Assembly (NCBI RefSeq): GCF_014904705.1
Contig: NZ_JACZCQ010000017.1
Location: 1-60,751, forward strand
Source: Nisaea sediminum
GTDB lineage: Bacteria; Pseudomonadota; Alphaproteobacteria; Thalassobaculales; Thalassobaculaceae
Direction of reading: 5' to 3'
DNA: 60,751 bases
A program made the translations under genes and the position numbers. Below the pieces are notes generated by a model. The model was not told the origin of the DNA, searched no databases, and saw only the letters and a list, made by a program, of their open reading frames with translations. Position 1 is the first letter of the stretch, and every line of letters begins with the position of its first letter. Shown here piece after piece: positions 9,233 to 17,377 of the stretch.

Positions 9233-9989
9233 ACCTCATACGTCCATCGTTGCCATCGTCGCGACTTTCCTTACAGCCCAGCCTGCTATGGCCGAACGAG
9301 AGTGTCGACCGGATCCTGTTTTCCTCAATATCGATTACTCAAGCTCGGTCGGTGACGCTCACATTTACCTGTCTTCCAAACAGGACTTCCGGCGTCATCC
9401 ATGGGGGTCGATCGAGATAATGAAGCCATTCTCTGAATTGACGCAGACGACGGCCACAACCGGGGTGGTGCGGCACCGTCTTCCGGGGGTCAGCATCCTC
9501 ATACCTGCCAAGGCCGACTCAACAAACTCGTACTTCGACTTCCCTATCGTGCATCTGGAACGCGACCCCAATCGCCCCGCCGGTTGTGTTTATAGCGTCA
9601 ATATCCCGCCGACCGCTTCAAACTACCTCTCACTTCCCCGGCAGTTCAGCCCCCATTGCAAATCACCCCCCACGCAAAACGTGCTCGGACGCACCGTCTA
9701 CCGTTCTGTAGTGGTCAAGGCTTGCCACGGTCAAATGGAGTACGGCATCCCAAATGAGCCGGTTCAGAAGATCCATCTCGGCACTCTGGCACTCGTCTTC
9801 TCGGACGACTTCCTCATGTTTCGGAATTACTTCCTGCCAGGCGCACTGACGAGCTTCGAAGCATCTCTCGTCGGCGACGAAATTGCCGGCGGCGGGGTCA
9901 CGCTAACCGACATGCTCAATTCGGCAGGCGGTTACGTCTATCGCGTATCGATCAATATGCCATACGAGCGAGAGGAGAACATCCGATGA
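9219..9989 (+). CDS. Exported protein of unknown function between trbE and trbJ
   Basis: 256 aa with a signal peptide (hydrophobic 9-21, cleavage likely after QPAMA). The mature part has four Cys, which may form disulfides, and alternating beta-type patterns. I recognise no family. It sits exactly between trbE and trbJ with ATG overlaps on both sides, so it is made with the channel and is probably a periplasmic or surface component special to this transfer system. Standard Trb clusters have no such gene here. Confidence 0.7.
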   Translation: MLPNRPHTSIVAIVATFLTAQPAMAERECRPDPVFLNIDYSSSVGDAHIYLSSKQDFRRHPWGSIEIMKPFSELTQTTATTGVVRHRLPGVSILIPAKADSTNSYFDFPIVHLERDPNRPAGCVYSVNIPPTASNYLSLPRQFSPHCKSPPTQNVLGRTVYRSVVVKACHGQMEYGIPNEPVQKIHLGTLALVFSDDFLMFRNYFLPGALTSFEASLVGDEIAGGGVTLTDMLNSAGGYVYRVSINMPYEREENIR

Positions 9990-10756
9990 ACCGCTACAGT
10001 CGCTCCAAGTGCGTCATCCTCGCAGCAACGTTTTCTGTCTTATTGTCCGCCGGGACGGCCCCTGCCCTCACCGTATTTGACCCTGCTAATTTCGGACAGA
10101 ATGTCAGGCAGGTGGCCGAAAGCGTGAAGGCATTCGCTCAGCGCAACCAACAACTCCTACAGCTGATCGCGACAGCGGCGAACACGGCTAGAAGTGTTCA
10201 GGGACTGACAAATGGACAGTACACAGCGGTTTTTGGAGCCGTCAATTCGCTCGGCGCCCTCGATCAACAATATGCCGGAACACTCCATAACGCGCACGAC
10301 CTGGTTGTCCGTTCCACGCAGCTTATGAACCTCGCTAATCGAATTCAGACACCCCAAGACGCCATTGCAGCAAGCGACTTCGCGATAACGCTGACCAGCA
10401 ATGTGATCAGCGACTCGTCACAACTATTGTCCGCTCTCGAGCCCAGCTATGCCACGGGACAGAAACTTGCAAATGCAATGACGGCAAGCTCTACGGCGAC
10501 CGGTGAAACACAAGCAATTCAGGCTCAAACCCAGCTTCATGCCGTCAACGCGCAGATCGAGATGCAACAATATGAGATCGCTCGGCTGCAACTGGCGAAC
10601 GAACTCGCTCGAGAGCAGAAAGCATACCTCGAAAGTCAGCGTTCGAAATATCGCCTCGCTGCTGCCGCTGACGCGATGCGTCAACCCGTCCCGTCCGGAA
10701 CCGCAGATCCCGATTTGTTCATGCCTATTGAGAAAAGCCGGGCTGCTTGGAAGTAG
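9986..10756 (+). CDS. trbJ: TrbJ, VirB5-like pilus-associated protein
   Basis: 256 aa, exported (signal peptide to about residue 28, ending AGTAPALTV). The mature protein is almost all helical: NVRQVAESVKAFAQRNQQLL, long Gln-rich helices and a C-terminal coiled-coil-like stretch with KAYLESQRSKYR. This is the TrbJ/VirB5 pattern: a minor pilus component at the pilus tip or outer face. Starts with an ATGA overlap and is followed three nt later by trbL. Confidence 0.85.
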   Translation: MNRYSRSKCVILAATFSVLLSAGTAPALTVFDPANFGQNVRQVAESVKAFAQRNQQLLQLIATAANTARSVQGLTNGQYTAVFGAVNSLGALDQQYAGTLHNAHDLVVRSTQLMNLANRIQTPQDAIAASDFAITLTSNVISDSSQLLSALEPSYATGQKLANAMTASSTATGETQAIQAQTQLHAVNAQIEMQQYEIARLQLANELAREQKAYLESQRSKYRLAAAADAMRQPVPSGTADPDLFMPIEKSRAAWK

Positions 10757-10758
10757 CC

Positions 10759-11922
10759 ATGGAACCGCTCTCCTCCCTCGACAATCGCGTTTCCTCGCTC
10801 GTTGCCCTCTTTCAAGCCGGGCCGTCTCAGTATGTCGACGTAGCGGTTTCCCTATTCTCAAAACTGGCAGTTATTGAGATTGCATTCTTCGGATTGCTGA
10901 TCGCGCTCGGACGCGGACGCATGATGTCCGAGACATTTATGCAAATCATGAAAATGGGCGTATTTTTCTGGTTTATCAAAGAGTTCCCAACCTTTCAAAC
11001 CACTATCCTTTCGGGGTTTCAGTGGTCCGGCCTTCAATTGACGGGGCAGGGCGGGGGCACCGAATCTCTACTTGCATCCTCTTATTTAACGGCTGCTACG
11101 AACGTGGTGGGTCAGATTTTCGACTGTGCAGCCGAACTCAGTTTTTTCACCGATTTCGTGACACTCGTTTGGCTTCTGATGATCGGCGTCATTGTTTTTT
11201 TCGCCATGGTTTTCATGGGGTTGACCGCTGTCTTGACGATAATCGAGTATTATATTGTTACCGCTATCGGGTTCATTATCCTTCCATTCAGCGCCTTCTC
11301 CGCCACTCGTTTTATTGCAGAAAAAACCTTCTCCTCTTTCATCGCTCTTGGCGTCAAGGCCGCAACGATCGTTGTGGTGTCGGGTTTTGTTCTTTCCGAT
11401 ATCACGCAGCTAACCTCATCAAGCCTTTGCTCCGCCGATACGTCATTCGGAGACCAGCTCGGCATGACGCCGCTGCTCTTCGCTACGGCCGTCCTCTATC
11501 TCCTTCTCTTCATCAACGTACCGGGGCTCGCGGCAGGAGTGTTAACGGGATCACCAAAACTTGGAGCCGGGATGGCGCTTGTGGCTGGCGCTGGGATGTT
11601 GGCGACTGCCGGCGCAGTTGCCTACGGCGCTTTCAAAGGGGGAAGCGCCGCCGCTTCGGCCGCCCGAAGCGGAATCAATAAAGCATCTGACAGCCTCGGT
11701 GCTGCAGGATACGCCAGCAATGTGCAGACCCCCGGCCAGGGTCTGCGTTCCCCCGCTCCTAAGCGGCCGGCGGACACCAGCACAGCGTCTAGCGGTTCCA
11801 CTGCAGCATCTTCCGACGAAGGAACGGCAAGAACCTTCGTCCGCGATTCCGTCGGCACTGCCCGCAAAGTCGAACGGCACCGTCGCCGCATCCAAAAGCT
11901 TGACGACGATCAGGAGTCCTAA
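10759..11922 (+). CDS. trbL: TrbL, VirB6-like polytopic channel protein
   Basis: 387 aa from ATG 10759 (GGAAG ribosome site). About six hydrophobic segments lie between residues 30 and 290, among them a long one near 135-165 and a Gly/Ala-rich one near 265-295. The C-terminal tail is Ser/Thr/Ala-rich and charged, probably cytoplasmic. This is the TrbL/VirB6 layout, the inner-membrane core through which substrate passes. It lies between trbJ and trbF as in RP4-like clusters. Confidence 0.88.
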   Translation: MEPLSSLDNRVSSLVALFQAGPSQYVDVAVSLFSKLAVIEIAFFGLLIALGRGRMMSETFMQIMKMGVFFWFIKEFPTFQTTILSGFQWSGLQLTGQGGGTESLLASSYLTAATNVVGQIFDCAAELSFFTDFVTLVWLLMIGVIVFFAMVFMGLTAVLTIIEYYIVTAIGFIILPFSAFSATRFIAEKTFSSFIALGVKAATIVVVSGFVLSDITQLTSSSLCSADTSFGDQLGMTPLLFATAVLYLLLFINVPGLAAGVLTGSPKLGAGMALVAGAGMLATAGAVAYGAFKGGSAAASAARSGINKASDSLGAAGYASNVQTPGQGLRSPAPKRPADTSTASSGSTAASSDEGTARTFVRDSVGTARKVERHRRRIQKLDDDQES

Positions 11923-12591
11923 ATGACGTCACGCGATACTCGGGAACCACCTGTGAATCCATTCTCCGACGCTGGGAAGGTTTTTGCTGAATTTCTTGAA
12001 TCGGACCGCAGATCAAAACAGCTTCTCGTCAGTCTGGCAGCGCTGCTCTTTATCCTGCTGATTGTGTCTCAGTTCACCATTGCCTGGATGTACTCGGAGC
12101 GAAAAGAGCACCTTTCCATTGTCGAGGTCGATGGCGCAACCGGTGCGGTCGTCCGAAAATACACACCCGTCGCCTACACGCCAACAGCAGCACAGAAGAG
12201 CTATGTCGCGCGCCAGTGGGTAAAATCCGTTCGCCGCCGTCCGTCCGACAAGATCGTTATGCGAGACGATATCCTTTGGGCTTATGCCCACACTGCGGGC
12301 GCCGCGAGAGATCTTCTCGACAAGCATTTCCGCGCTGGCGATCCGTTCGCTGAAGAAGATTTCCGGACCATCGAGGAGCTCAGCTCTTTAAAAAAGAGTG
12401 AGGACAGTTTCCAGGTCACGTGGACAGAAGCTACTTTCTCGCCTTCAGGCGCGCAGCGAGGATCCGTCGAGCATACGGCCCTTATAACCGTCGCCCATGG
12501 CGAACAAGCAGTTACAGACGACACGCAAAATCCCACCAATTTGCACGTTGTCTTTTTCGACTGGACCGTTCCGGAGGTCTTACCGAGATGA
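11923..12591 (+). CDS. trbF: TrbF, VirB8-like channel assembly protein
   Basis: 222 aa bitopic inner-membrane protein: cytoplasmic N-terminus, membrane segment about 35-55, then a periplasmic VirB8/TrbF domain. It contains VEVDGATGAV and ARQWVKSVRRRPSD, which resemble conserved TrbF stretches. VirB8 proteins nucleate assembly of the channel. Stop and next possible start overlap (ATGA at 12588). Confidence 0.88.
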   Translation: MTSRDTREPPVNPFSDAGKVFAEFLESDRRSKQLLVSLAALLFILLIVSQFTIAWMYSERKEHLSIVEVDGATGAVVRKYTPVAYTPTAAQKSYVARQWVKSVRRRPSDKIVMRDDILWAYAHTAGAARDLLDKHFRAGDPFAEEDFRTIEELSSLKKSEDSFQVTWTEATFSPSGAQRGSVEHTALITVAHGEQAVTDDTQNPTNLHVVFFDWTVPEVLPR

Positions 12592-12610
12592 GTTTTTTTG
12601 AATTGATGAA

Positions 12611-12625
12611 CATAAAACATATGTT
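12611..12625. promoter_or_regulatory. CATA-N5-TATGTT site 2, before trbG
   Basis: CATA AAACA TATGTT, extended on both sides to GAACATA...TATGTTC, with a further TATGTTC directly after it (12627-12633). It lies between the trbF stop and the chosen trbG start, suggesting a separate control point inside the trb operon. Confidence 0.5.
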
Positions 12626-12638
12626 CTATGTTCTCTCA

Positions 12639-13703
12639 ATGAACCGAGCGAACCTCATAGCGATAATCTCCCTGTCAACTTTGACCGGTTGTTGGGCCGG
12701 AATCCCGGTCCCGGTAGAGACAACAGCGCCAACTTCGCTCACCGAAGTGCGTTACGTTGAAGTACCAACCGGCCCTGTCGTGCCGCCACGGGTGGTAGAG
12801 ATACCGGTGCCGGCGGCCACTCCATTGAACGACAAAATCCGCCCAAGGGAGTTATTGCCTTACCGCCCCCACAAACATCCAACAAAGCGATCATTAAAAG
12901 CTGCGGTAGATCAGGCGACCGTCGACCCTCACGAGGGCCGATTTAATAACGGCCATCAGATCTACTCATATGCGGAAGGGCAATTCTACACGGTCTTCGC
13001 CGTCCCTGAGCGAATAGTGGATATTCAGTTGCAGCCCGGCGAGGAGCTTCTGAGCGCCAATCTCGGCGACTCTTTTCGCTGGCTTTATCAGGCCACTCAA
13101 AGCGGAGCCGGTGAGACTGCTCGAACGCACGTTTTCTTCAAGCCAACTGAAGAAGAGATCAGTACCAACCTGGTCCTCACAACGACCAAGCGGGCTTACC
13201 ACATCGAGCTAATCTCGGATCCTGCAAATGTCCCTCATCACTCTGTGTCATGGTCCTATCCAGGTGAGCAGCGCCGGGATTTCAGTCGACAAATCGCAGA
13301 AATGTATGCGCCTGGCCGGGCCTCTCACAACCAACCGGGCGGCGGTCAAGAAGGGCGCTTCACCGTTCTCGGTTCCGCGAGTGAAAGCGCAGATGACGCG
13401 CTAGCCAAGCTGAACTTCAATTGGGCGATCGAAGGAGGCGACGGTCAGGAATGGTTGCCTACAGAGGTCTATGATGACGGCGCGCGTGTGGTTCTCCGTT
13501 TCGCCCCGGTCATGGCCCGCAAGCAGATGCCGGTCCTCTCCCTGCTTACTGCAGAGAACCAGGTTGAGATCGTCAACTACATCCAACAGGGGTCCGCGCT
13601 GATCGTCCCGTACATGTTCGATCGAGCCGTTCTCTACATGTCCCGCGATCCCGCGCAGCGCGTATTCATCGCCCGCACGGGTATCTGGACGCAGGGTGAG
13701 TGA
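12639..13703 (+). CDS. trbG: TrbG, VirB9-like outer-membrane channel protein with lipobox
   Basis: 354 aa from ATG 12639. The start could also be 12588 (ATGA coupling) or 12621. I prefer 12639 because it gives a normal signal peptide (NRANLIAIISLSTLTGC) and leaves the regulatory site outside the gene. A lipobox LTGC with C18 suggests lipid attachment. The rest matches VirB9/TrbG, with many beta strands and the end DRAVLYMSRDPAQRVFIAR. Part of the outer-membrane core with TrbI. Directly followed by trbI. Confidence 0.87.
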   Translation: MNRANLIAIISLSTLTGCWAGIPVPVETTAPTSLTEVRYVEVPTGPVVPPRVVEIPVPAATPLNDKIRPRELLPYRPHKHPTKRSLKAAVDQATVDPHEGRFNNGHQIYSYAEGQFYTVFAVPERIVDIQLQPGEELLSANLGDSFRWLYQATQSGAGETARTHVFFKPTEEEISTNLVLTTTKRAYHIELISDPANVPHHSVSWSYPGEQRRDFSRQIAEMYAPGRASHNQPGGGQEGRFTVLGSASESADDALAKLNFNWAIEGGDGQEWLPTEVYDDGARVVLRFAPVMARKQMPVLSLLTAENQVEIVNYIQQGSALIVPYMFDRAVLYMSRDPAQRVFIARTGIWTQGE

Positions 13704-13706
13704 CCG

Positions 13707-14807
13707 ATGTCTGATCTGCTCCCGAATCTCGGCAATACCGACGCCGTTCAAATCAACAAGAAGATGCTCGTCGCCGCTGTCGGCGTCCTATCTGTCCTCA
13801 TCGTCGGCGGTCTTGCCTATGGCCTCGCCTCCGATCCTCTCGAGGAGAAGCAAAGCGACATTCAATCGTACAACACGGAAATACCTGCGTCCTCTGAGCT
13901 TAATCGCTTCAGAGACCGCATCGTTGCCTATGCGCCACCAAAGCAAGCCTCAGACGAACCGTCGCCCTCAGAGCCGGAGCCGACCCCAATCGCACCTGTT
14001 GCGCCCGCTTTGCTGCCTCCACAACCTATTCAACCGCTTCCGGATCCTAATAAGCTCGCTGTTCGTCAATCTGCGATTTCCGTCTTTGACAAATCTTCTA
14101 TCAGCGGCGCAGCTCAGCCGTTTCCTTTGAACATCACGGATCCGCCTACTGACTTGGCTTCGTTGCCGACGATCGATCCCGACGATTCCCCTGCCCCGCC
14201 ACCATCCGCACAAACGATTTCGCCGTTCGGACGTGCAGCATCCCCGCGAGAAACTCTTCTTCCTGGGACGATAATAAAGGCGCGGCTCGATACAGCGATC
14301 GACACCACTCATCCGAGCATCGCGAGAGCGCGAGTCATCGAAGCGGTGTTCGATCATTGGAATGGCAAGCGGACGATTATCCCGCAAGGCGCTATCCTTA
14401 TTGGCGCTCCGGCGAGCAATACAGAATATGGACAGGAGCGCGTCTACATCGCCTGGACCAGCCTAACTCTTCCAGATGGACGTGTTCTAGATATGTCTTC
14501 CACGAGCGCCGGAGACATCGCCGGGCGCGGCGGTCTCCCGGCGAACGTGGACAATCATTACTTGGAGCTTTTCGCTTCCGCCGCCCTCTCAAGCATCATC
14601 TCAGTAAGCGCTTCTCTGTCGAGTGGCGACCCTAACGATCCTCTTACTCTGCAACAGAGAGCGACGCAGGGATTGGCCTCATCAGTGAACCAGACGGGAT
14701 CCACTCTCGTTGGTCGGGCCGCTGCCATCAAGCCAACGCTGACAATCGAACCCGGTCACCTGGTCACCATCATCGTCAACAGACCCATCAGCCTGGAAAA
14801 TCAATGA
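13707..14807 (+). CDS. trbI: TrbI, VirB10-like channel protein
   Basis: 366 aa that spans both membranes: membrane segment about 20-40, then a long Pro-rich periplasmic stretch (about 70-165, with runs such as EPSPSEPEPTPI). The conserved C-terminal beta-barrel domain includes LLPGTIIKARLDTAIDT and IIPQGAILIGAPASN. VirB10 proteins sense ATPase energy and gate the outer pore. The stop overlaps the next start (ATGA). Confidence 0.9.
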   Translation: MSDLLPNLGNTDAVQINKKMLVAAVGVLSVLIVGGLAYGLASDPLEEKQSDIQSYNTEIPASSELNRFRDRIVAYAPPKQASDEPSPSEPEPTPIAPVAPALLPPQPIQPLPDPNKLAVRQSAISVFDKSSISGAAQPFPLNITDPPTDLASLPTIDPDDSPAPPPSAQTISPFGRAASPRETLLPGTIIKARLDTAIDTTHPSIARARVIEAVFDHWNGKRTIIPQGAILIGAPASNTEYGQERVYIAWTSLTLPDGRVLDMSSTSAGDIAGRGGLPANVDNHYLELFASAALSSIISVSASLSSGDPNDPLTLQQRATQGLASSVNQTGSTLVGRAAAIKPTLTIEPGHLVTIIVNRPISLENQ

Positions 14808-15106
14808 ACACAGTGAAACGCCAGACGCGCCTTTCTGAGTTTGATCAGGAAAGGATCAAACGGTTCTGTCAGGACCGAGAAATGACCCTGGAAGAATATT
14901 TCACTCTGGCGATCGAACATCTCGTATCGCTTGAAAACGTGATTTTCCGGGCCGTCCCCAAAAGAACACCGGCCTTTCATGTCCGATATAGCGAGGACCA
15001 GCACGACAATGTTGCGCGGCTCGCTACACGGAATAGCGCAACGCTTTCATCGGTTCTCTACACCGCCATCTGCACATACGCAGAAGATCATGGAGTGTTC
15101 TCATGA
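14804..15106 (+). CDS. Small protein with two ribbon-helix-helix-like units
   Basis: 100 aa. Two parts look like repeated ribbon-helix-helix units: QTRLSEFDQERIKRF with the helix after it (residues 7-40), and FHVRYSEDQHDNVARL with its helices (58-95). The same two-unit plan is seen in the protein at 25981. It is coupled by ATGA to trbI and to the next gene. DNA binding is inferred only; a structural role in the transfer complex is possible. Confidence 0.6.
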   Translation: MNTVKRQTRLSEFDQERIKRFCQDREMTLEEYFTLAIEHLVSLENVIFRAVPKRTPAFHVRYSEDQHDNVARLATRNSATLSSVLYTAICTYAEDHGVFS

Positions 15107-15387
15107 CCCTTTCCATTACTCCGGACTCGCTCCAGGAAACCAAAGTCTCGATTAAGCTCGAGCTCACAGGCGATCTCGCCCGCGACATTGACCTCTACCG
15201 TAGCATGTTCACGGAGGACTTTGGCAAAGACGTCTCCGTCGACAACCTCGCCCGCGAGATTCTTAGAATTGGGCTCTTGTCGGACAAGGCTTTTCAACGC
15301 CGCCGCAAATCCGCAAAAGAAAAAGCCCCGCGCGCCGCCGGCGGGACCGTTCCGCCGGCGGCGAGAACCGAAGGCGGTGCCTCATGA
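15103..15387 (+). CDS. DUF2274-like small protein
   Basis: 94 aa. The core VSIKLELTGDLARDIDLYRS to LLSDKAFQRRRK resembles DUF2274, a small ribbon-helix-helix-like family that usually follows trbI. The C-terminal tail is Lys/Ala-rich and probably disordered. ATGA overlaps on both sides. Its function in the family is not known. Confidence 0.65.
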   Translation: MTLSITPDSLQETKVSIKLELTGDLARDIDLYRSMFTEDFGKDVSVDNLAREILRIGLLSDKAFQRRRKSAKEKAPRAAGGTVPPAARTEGGAS

Positions 15388-16997
15388 AGCACATAGCCTC
15401 AGCCGTCTTCTGCGTTGCGCTGACAGCATGCGTTCAGCCGGTTGCAACGCAACCGCCGCCGATGCCCGCGTTCCTGCAAACCACTGCACTCACCCGTATC
15501 GAGAGTCCCGCGGTCCCCAATATCACCGAGACCGATCCTTCTCTGCGCTCCCCGGCCACCTCCGCGCCCGGGGTGGAGGATCCCAACCCGGCTTCCTCGC
15601 CCGTTCTTCCAGCCGAACCAGAATCGGTTGTGGCAGAAGCGCCGGTCCCGGCCGTCGCGCGTAAGCCGAACGCGCGACAAGATCCCAATGATGCGCTGAT
15701 GAAGGGTGAGCTTCCCAAACGAGACGTTTTCATTACGGAGCCGGCCTTTGAGGTAACGTCAGTGTTCAATAGTGGCGACCCCCTACCTGCCGCGCCGATC
15801 CCACAGCCTTTCGGCGCAATCTCGGCCGATCCGGTAACTCTCATCCGAGAATTAGCTAGGCAGCGCGGTTTTTCCGTCAGCGCAGACCAGGCCATTGCCG
15901 ACAGGCGCGTCTCTCTCCTTCTCAACCCGATGCCTACATCCAAGGCGATCGAGGCAATCACCAATGCTGCGAACCTCTCCTACACGTTCGACGGAAACAC
16001 CCTCGAACTGTCAGGTTCCCGTAAATACACCCTCAGTCTCCCGCCGCTTTCGTCCCAATCAATCAATGAGGGGGACTCCTACGAGAAACGGGACAAACCA
16101 TTCTATGAGGAAATAGCCGCCACTCTGACGGCGCTTGGTGCTCAGAACGTGCAACACGCGGTTTCGGGGCGCGCGATCTCGTTTTCCGCCGGCCCCGAAG
16201 CAGCGAAGGCGGTTAAAGCCTATGCGCGCGAGCTTCAGGCAAAGCGTGTCCGGATCACCTATGACCTCTGGATTGCAGAGGTATCGGATACCAGCGATGA
16301 CGCGCGCGGAATTAGATGGGACCAGCTTCAGCTCAGCATCGGAGCTCTCGACCTTTCCTTGAATGGCGGTAACACGGTCACTGACGGATACAACATCGTG
16401 ACGAACTTCTCCGCCGGCGGAGTTGATATCGACATGATCGCGTCATTCCTAGAGAAAGAGGGAACCGTCGAAGTCGTAAGCAACCCGACAGTTGCTCTAA
16501 TTTCCGGCTCGGCCGTGCGTCTTGATGACACGACGACGACCCCGTACCTCGCTTTTGAGCCAATCGCGCCGACCGGTACCGATAATGAAGACGTCGCAAG
16601 CGTGACAACCGGCGTCGACACGCGAGAGCAGGTCACCGGCATCGTCCTCGAGCTGGCTGGCGATTATCATTCCGGCCTTGTCACCACCCAGCTTCGCCTT
16701 ACGGTCTCGGACACTCTTGGCTTCGTCGAGTTCCAGGTTGGCGACATCTCATCACAGCAGCCGCGCACAACGCAGCGAACCATCACCACTCAGATATCCA
16801 CACCTCCCGGCCAAACAGTCGTCATCGGCGGCATCGCTCGTTCGTCCTCTACGGGCGATCGGCAGGGTGTTCCGCTTCTAGGCAAGATCCTTCCATTCCT
16901 ATTCAGCAGTGAGCAAGCGACAAAGGACCAGAAACAACTCGTCATTGCATTGGTCCCGCGAATTGTCCGCTTCAGAAACGGGAGCAACGACTCATGA
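15384..16997 (+). CDS. pilN: PilN-like type IVb pilus secretin (lipoprotein)
   Basis: 537 aa outer-membrane secretin through which the thin pilus would pass. Signal peptide with lipobox LTAC (C16), a Pro/Ala-rich N-terminal linker, an N-domain near residues 150-220, and the C-terminal secretin domain with VEVVSNPTVALISG and GQTVVIGGIARSS...GVPLLGKILPFLF. This matches the PilN family of IncI plasmid thin pili. It starts with an ATGA overlap, so pilus genes are read in one operon with the trb genes. Confidence 0.88.
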   Translation: MKHIASAVFCVALTACVQPVATQPPPMPAFLQTTALTRIESPAVPNITETDPSLRSPATSAPGVEDPNPASSPVLPAEPESVVAEAPVPAVARKPNARQDPNDALMKGELPKRDVFITEPAFEVTSVFNSGDPLPAAPIPQPFGAISADPVTLIRELARQRGFSVSADQAIADRRVSLLLNPMPTSKAIEAITNAANLSYTFDGNTLELSGSRKYTLSLPPLSSQSINEGDSYEKRDKPFYEEIAATLTALGAQNVQHAVSGRAISFSAGPEAAKAVKAYARELQAKRVRITYDLWIAEVSDTSDDARGIRWDQLQLSIGALDLSLNGGNTVTDGYNIVTNFSAGGVDIDMIASFLEKEGTVEVVSNPTVALISGSAVRLDDTTTTPYLAFEPIAPTGTDNEDVASVTTGVDTREQVTGIVLELAGDYHSGLVTTQLRLTVSDTLGFVEFQVGDISSQQPRTTQRTITTQISTPPGQTVVIGGIARSSSTGDRQGVPLLGKILPFLFSSEQATKDQKQLVIALVPRIVRFRNGSNDS

Positions 16998-17377
16998 CGC
17001 GCCTTCTTTGGACTCTTTGCCTTAGCGCCGTGCTCATGCCATTCCCGGCCTCCTCTCAGACGGCGAACCCATTCGCGCCGCCGATCGTTCCCGCATTGGC
17101 CCCGGCTGCGATGGCTCCGACCCTGGAGACCCAGATCATTCGAGAGCTTCCGCCCTTGAGCTTCTTTGCGGTCATTGGCGACGTTGCGCTCTTAAGCGAT
17201 GGCGCACGCGTAATTCGCGTTCCTCACGGACGACGCGTCACCATCAATAGCGTCACCTACCGAGCGAAGGTGACGGAGGACACCCTTACCCTCGATCGCA
17301 ACGGGACAACCGCTTTCTACGCGACCGTTGGCTATGGCGTGGCGATGAACCAAGACACTCCCGAGGCCACAAAATGA
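16994..17377 (+). CDS. pilP: PilP-like pilus accessory protein
   Basis: 127 aa with a signal peptide (cleavage near ASSQT, residue 22). The C-terminal 70 residues (FFAVIGDVALLSDGARVIRVPHG...) form a small beta domain as in PilP proteins. These link the secretin to the inner-membrane parts of the pilus machine. Position between the secretin and the assembly ATPase agrees with PilN-PilO-PilP-PilQ order, although the PilO-like genes lie further down here. Confidence 0.7.
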   Translation: MTRLLWTLCLSAVLMPFPASSQTANPFAPPIVPALAPAAMAPTLETQIIRELPPLSFFAVIGDVALLSDGARVIRVPHGRRVTINSVTYRAKVTEDTLTLDRNGTTAFYATVGYGVAMNQDTPEATK

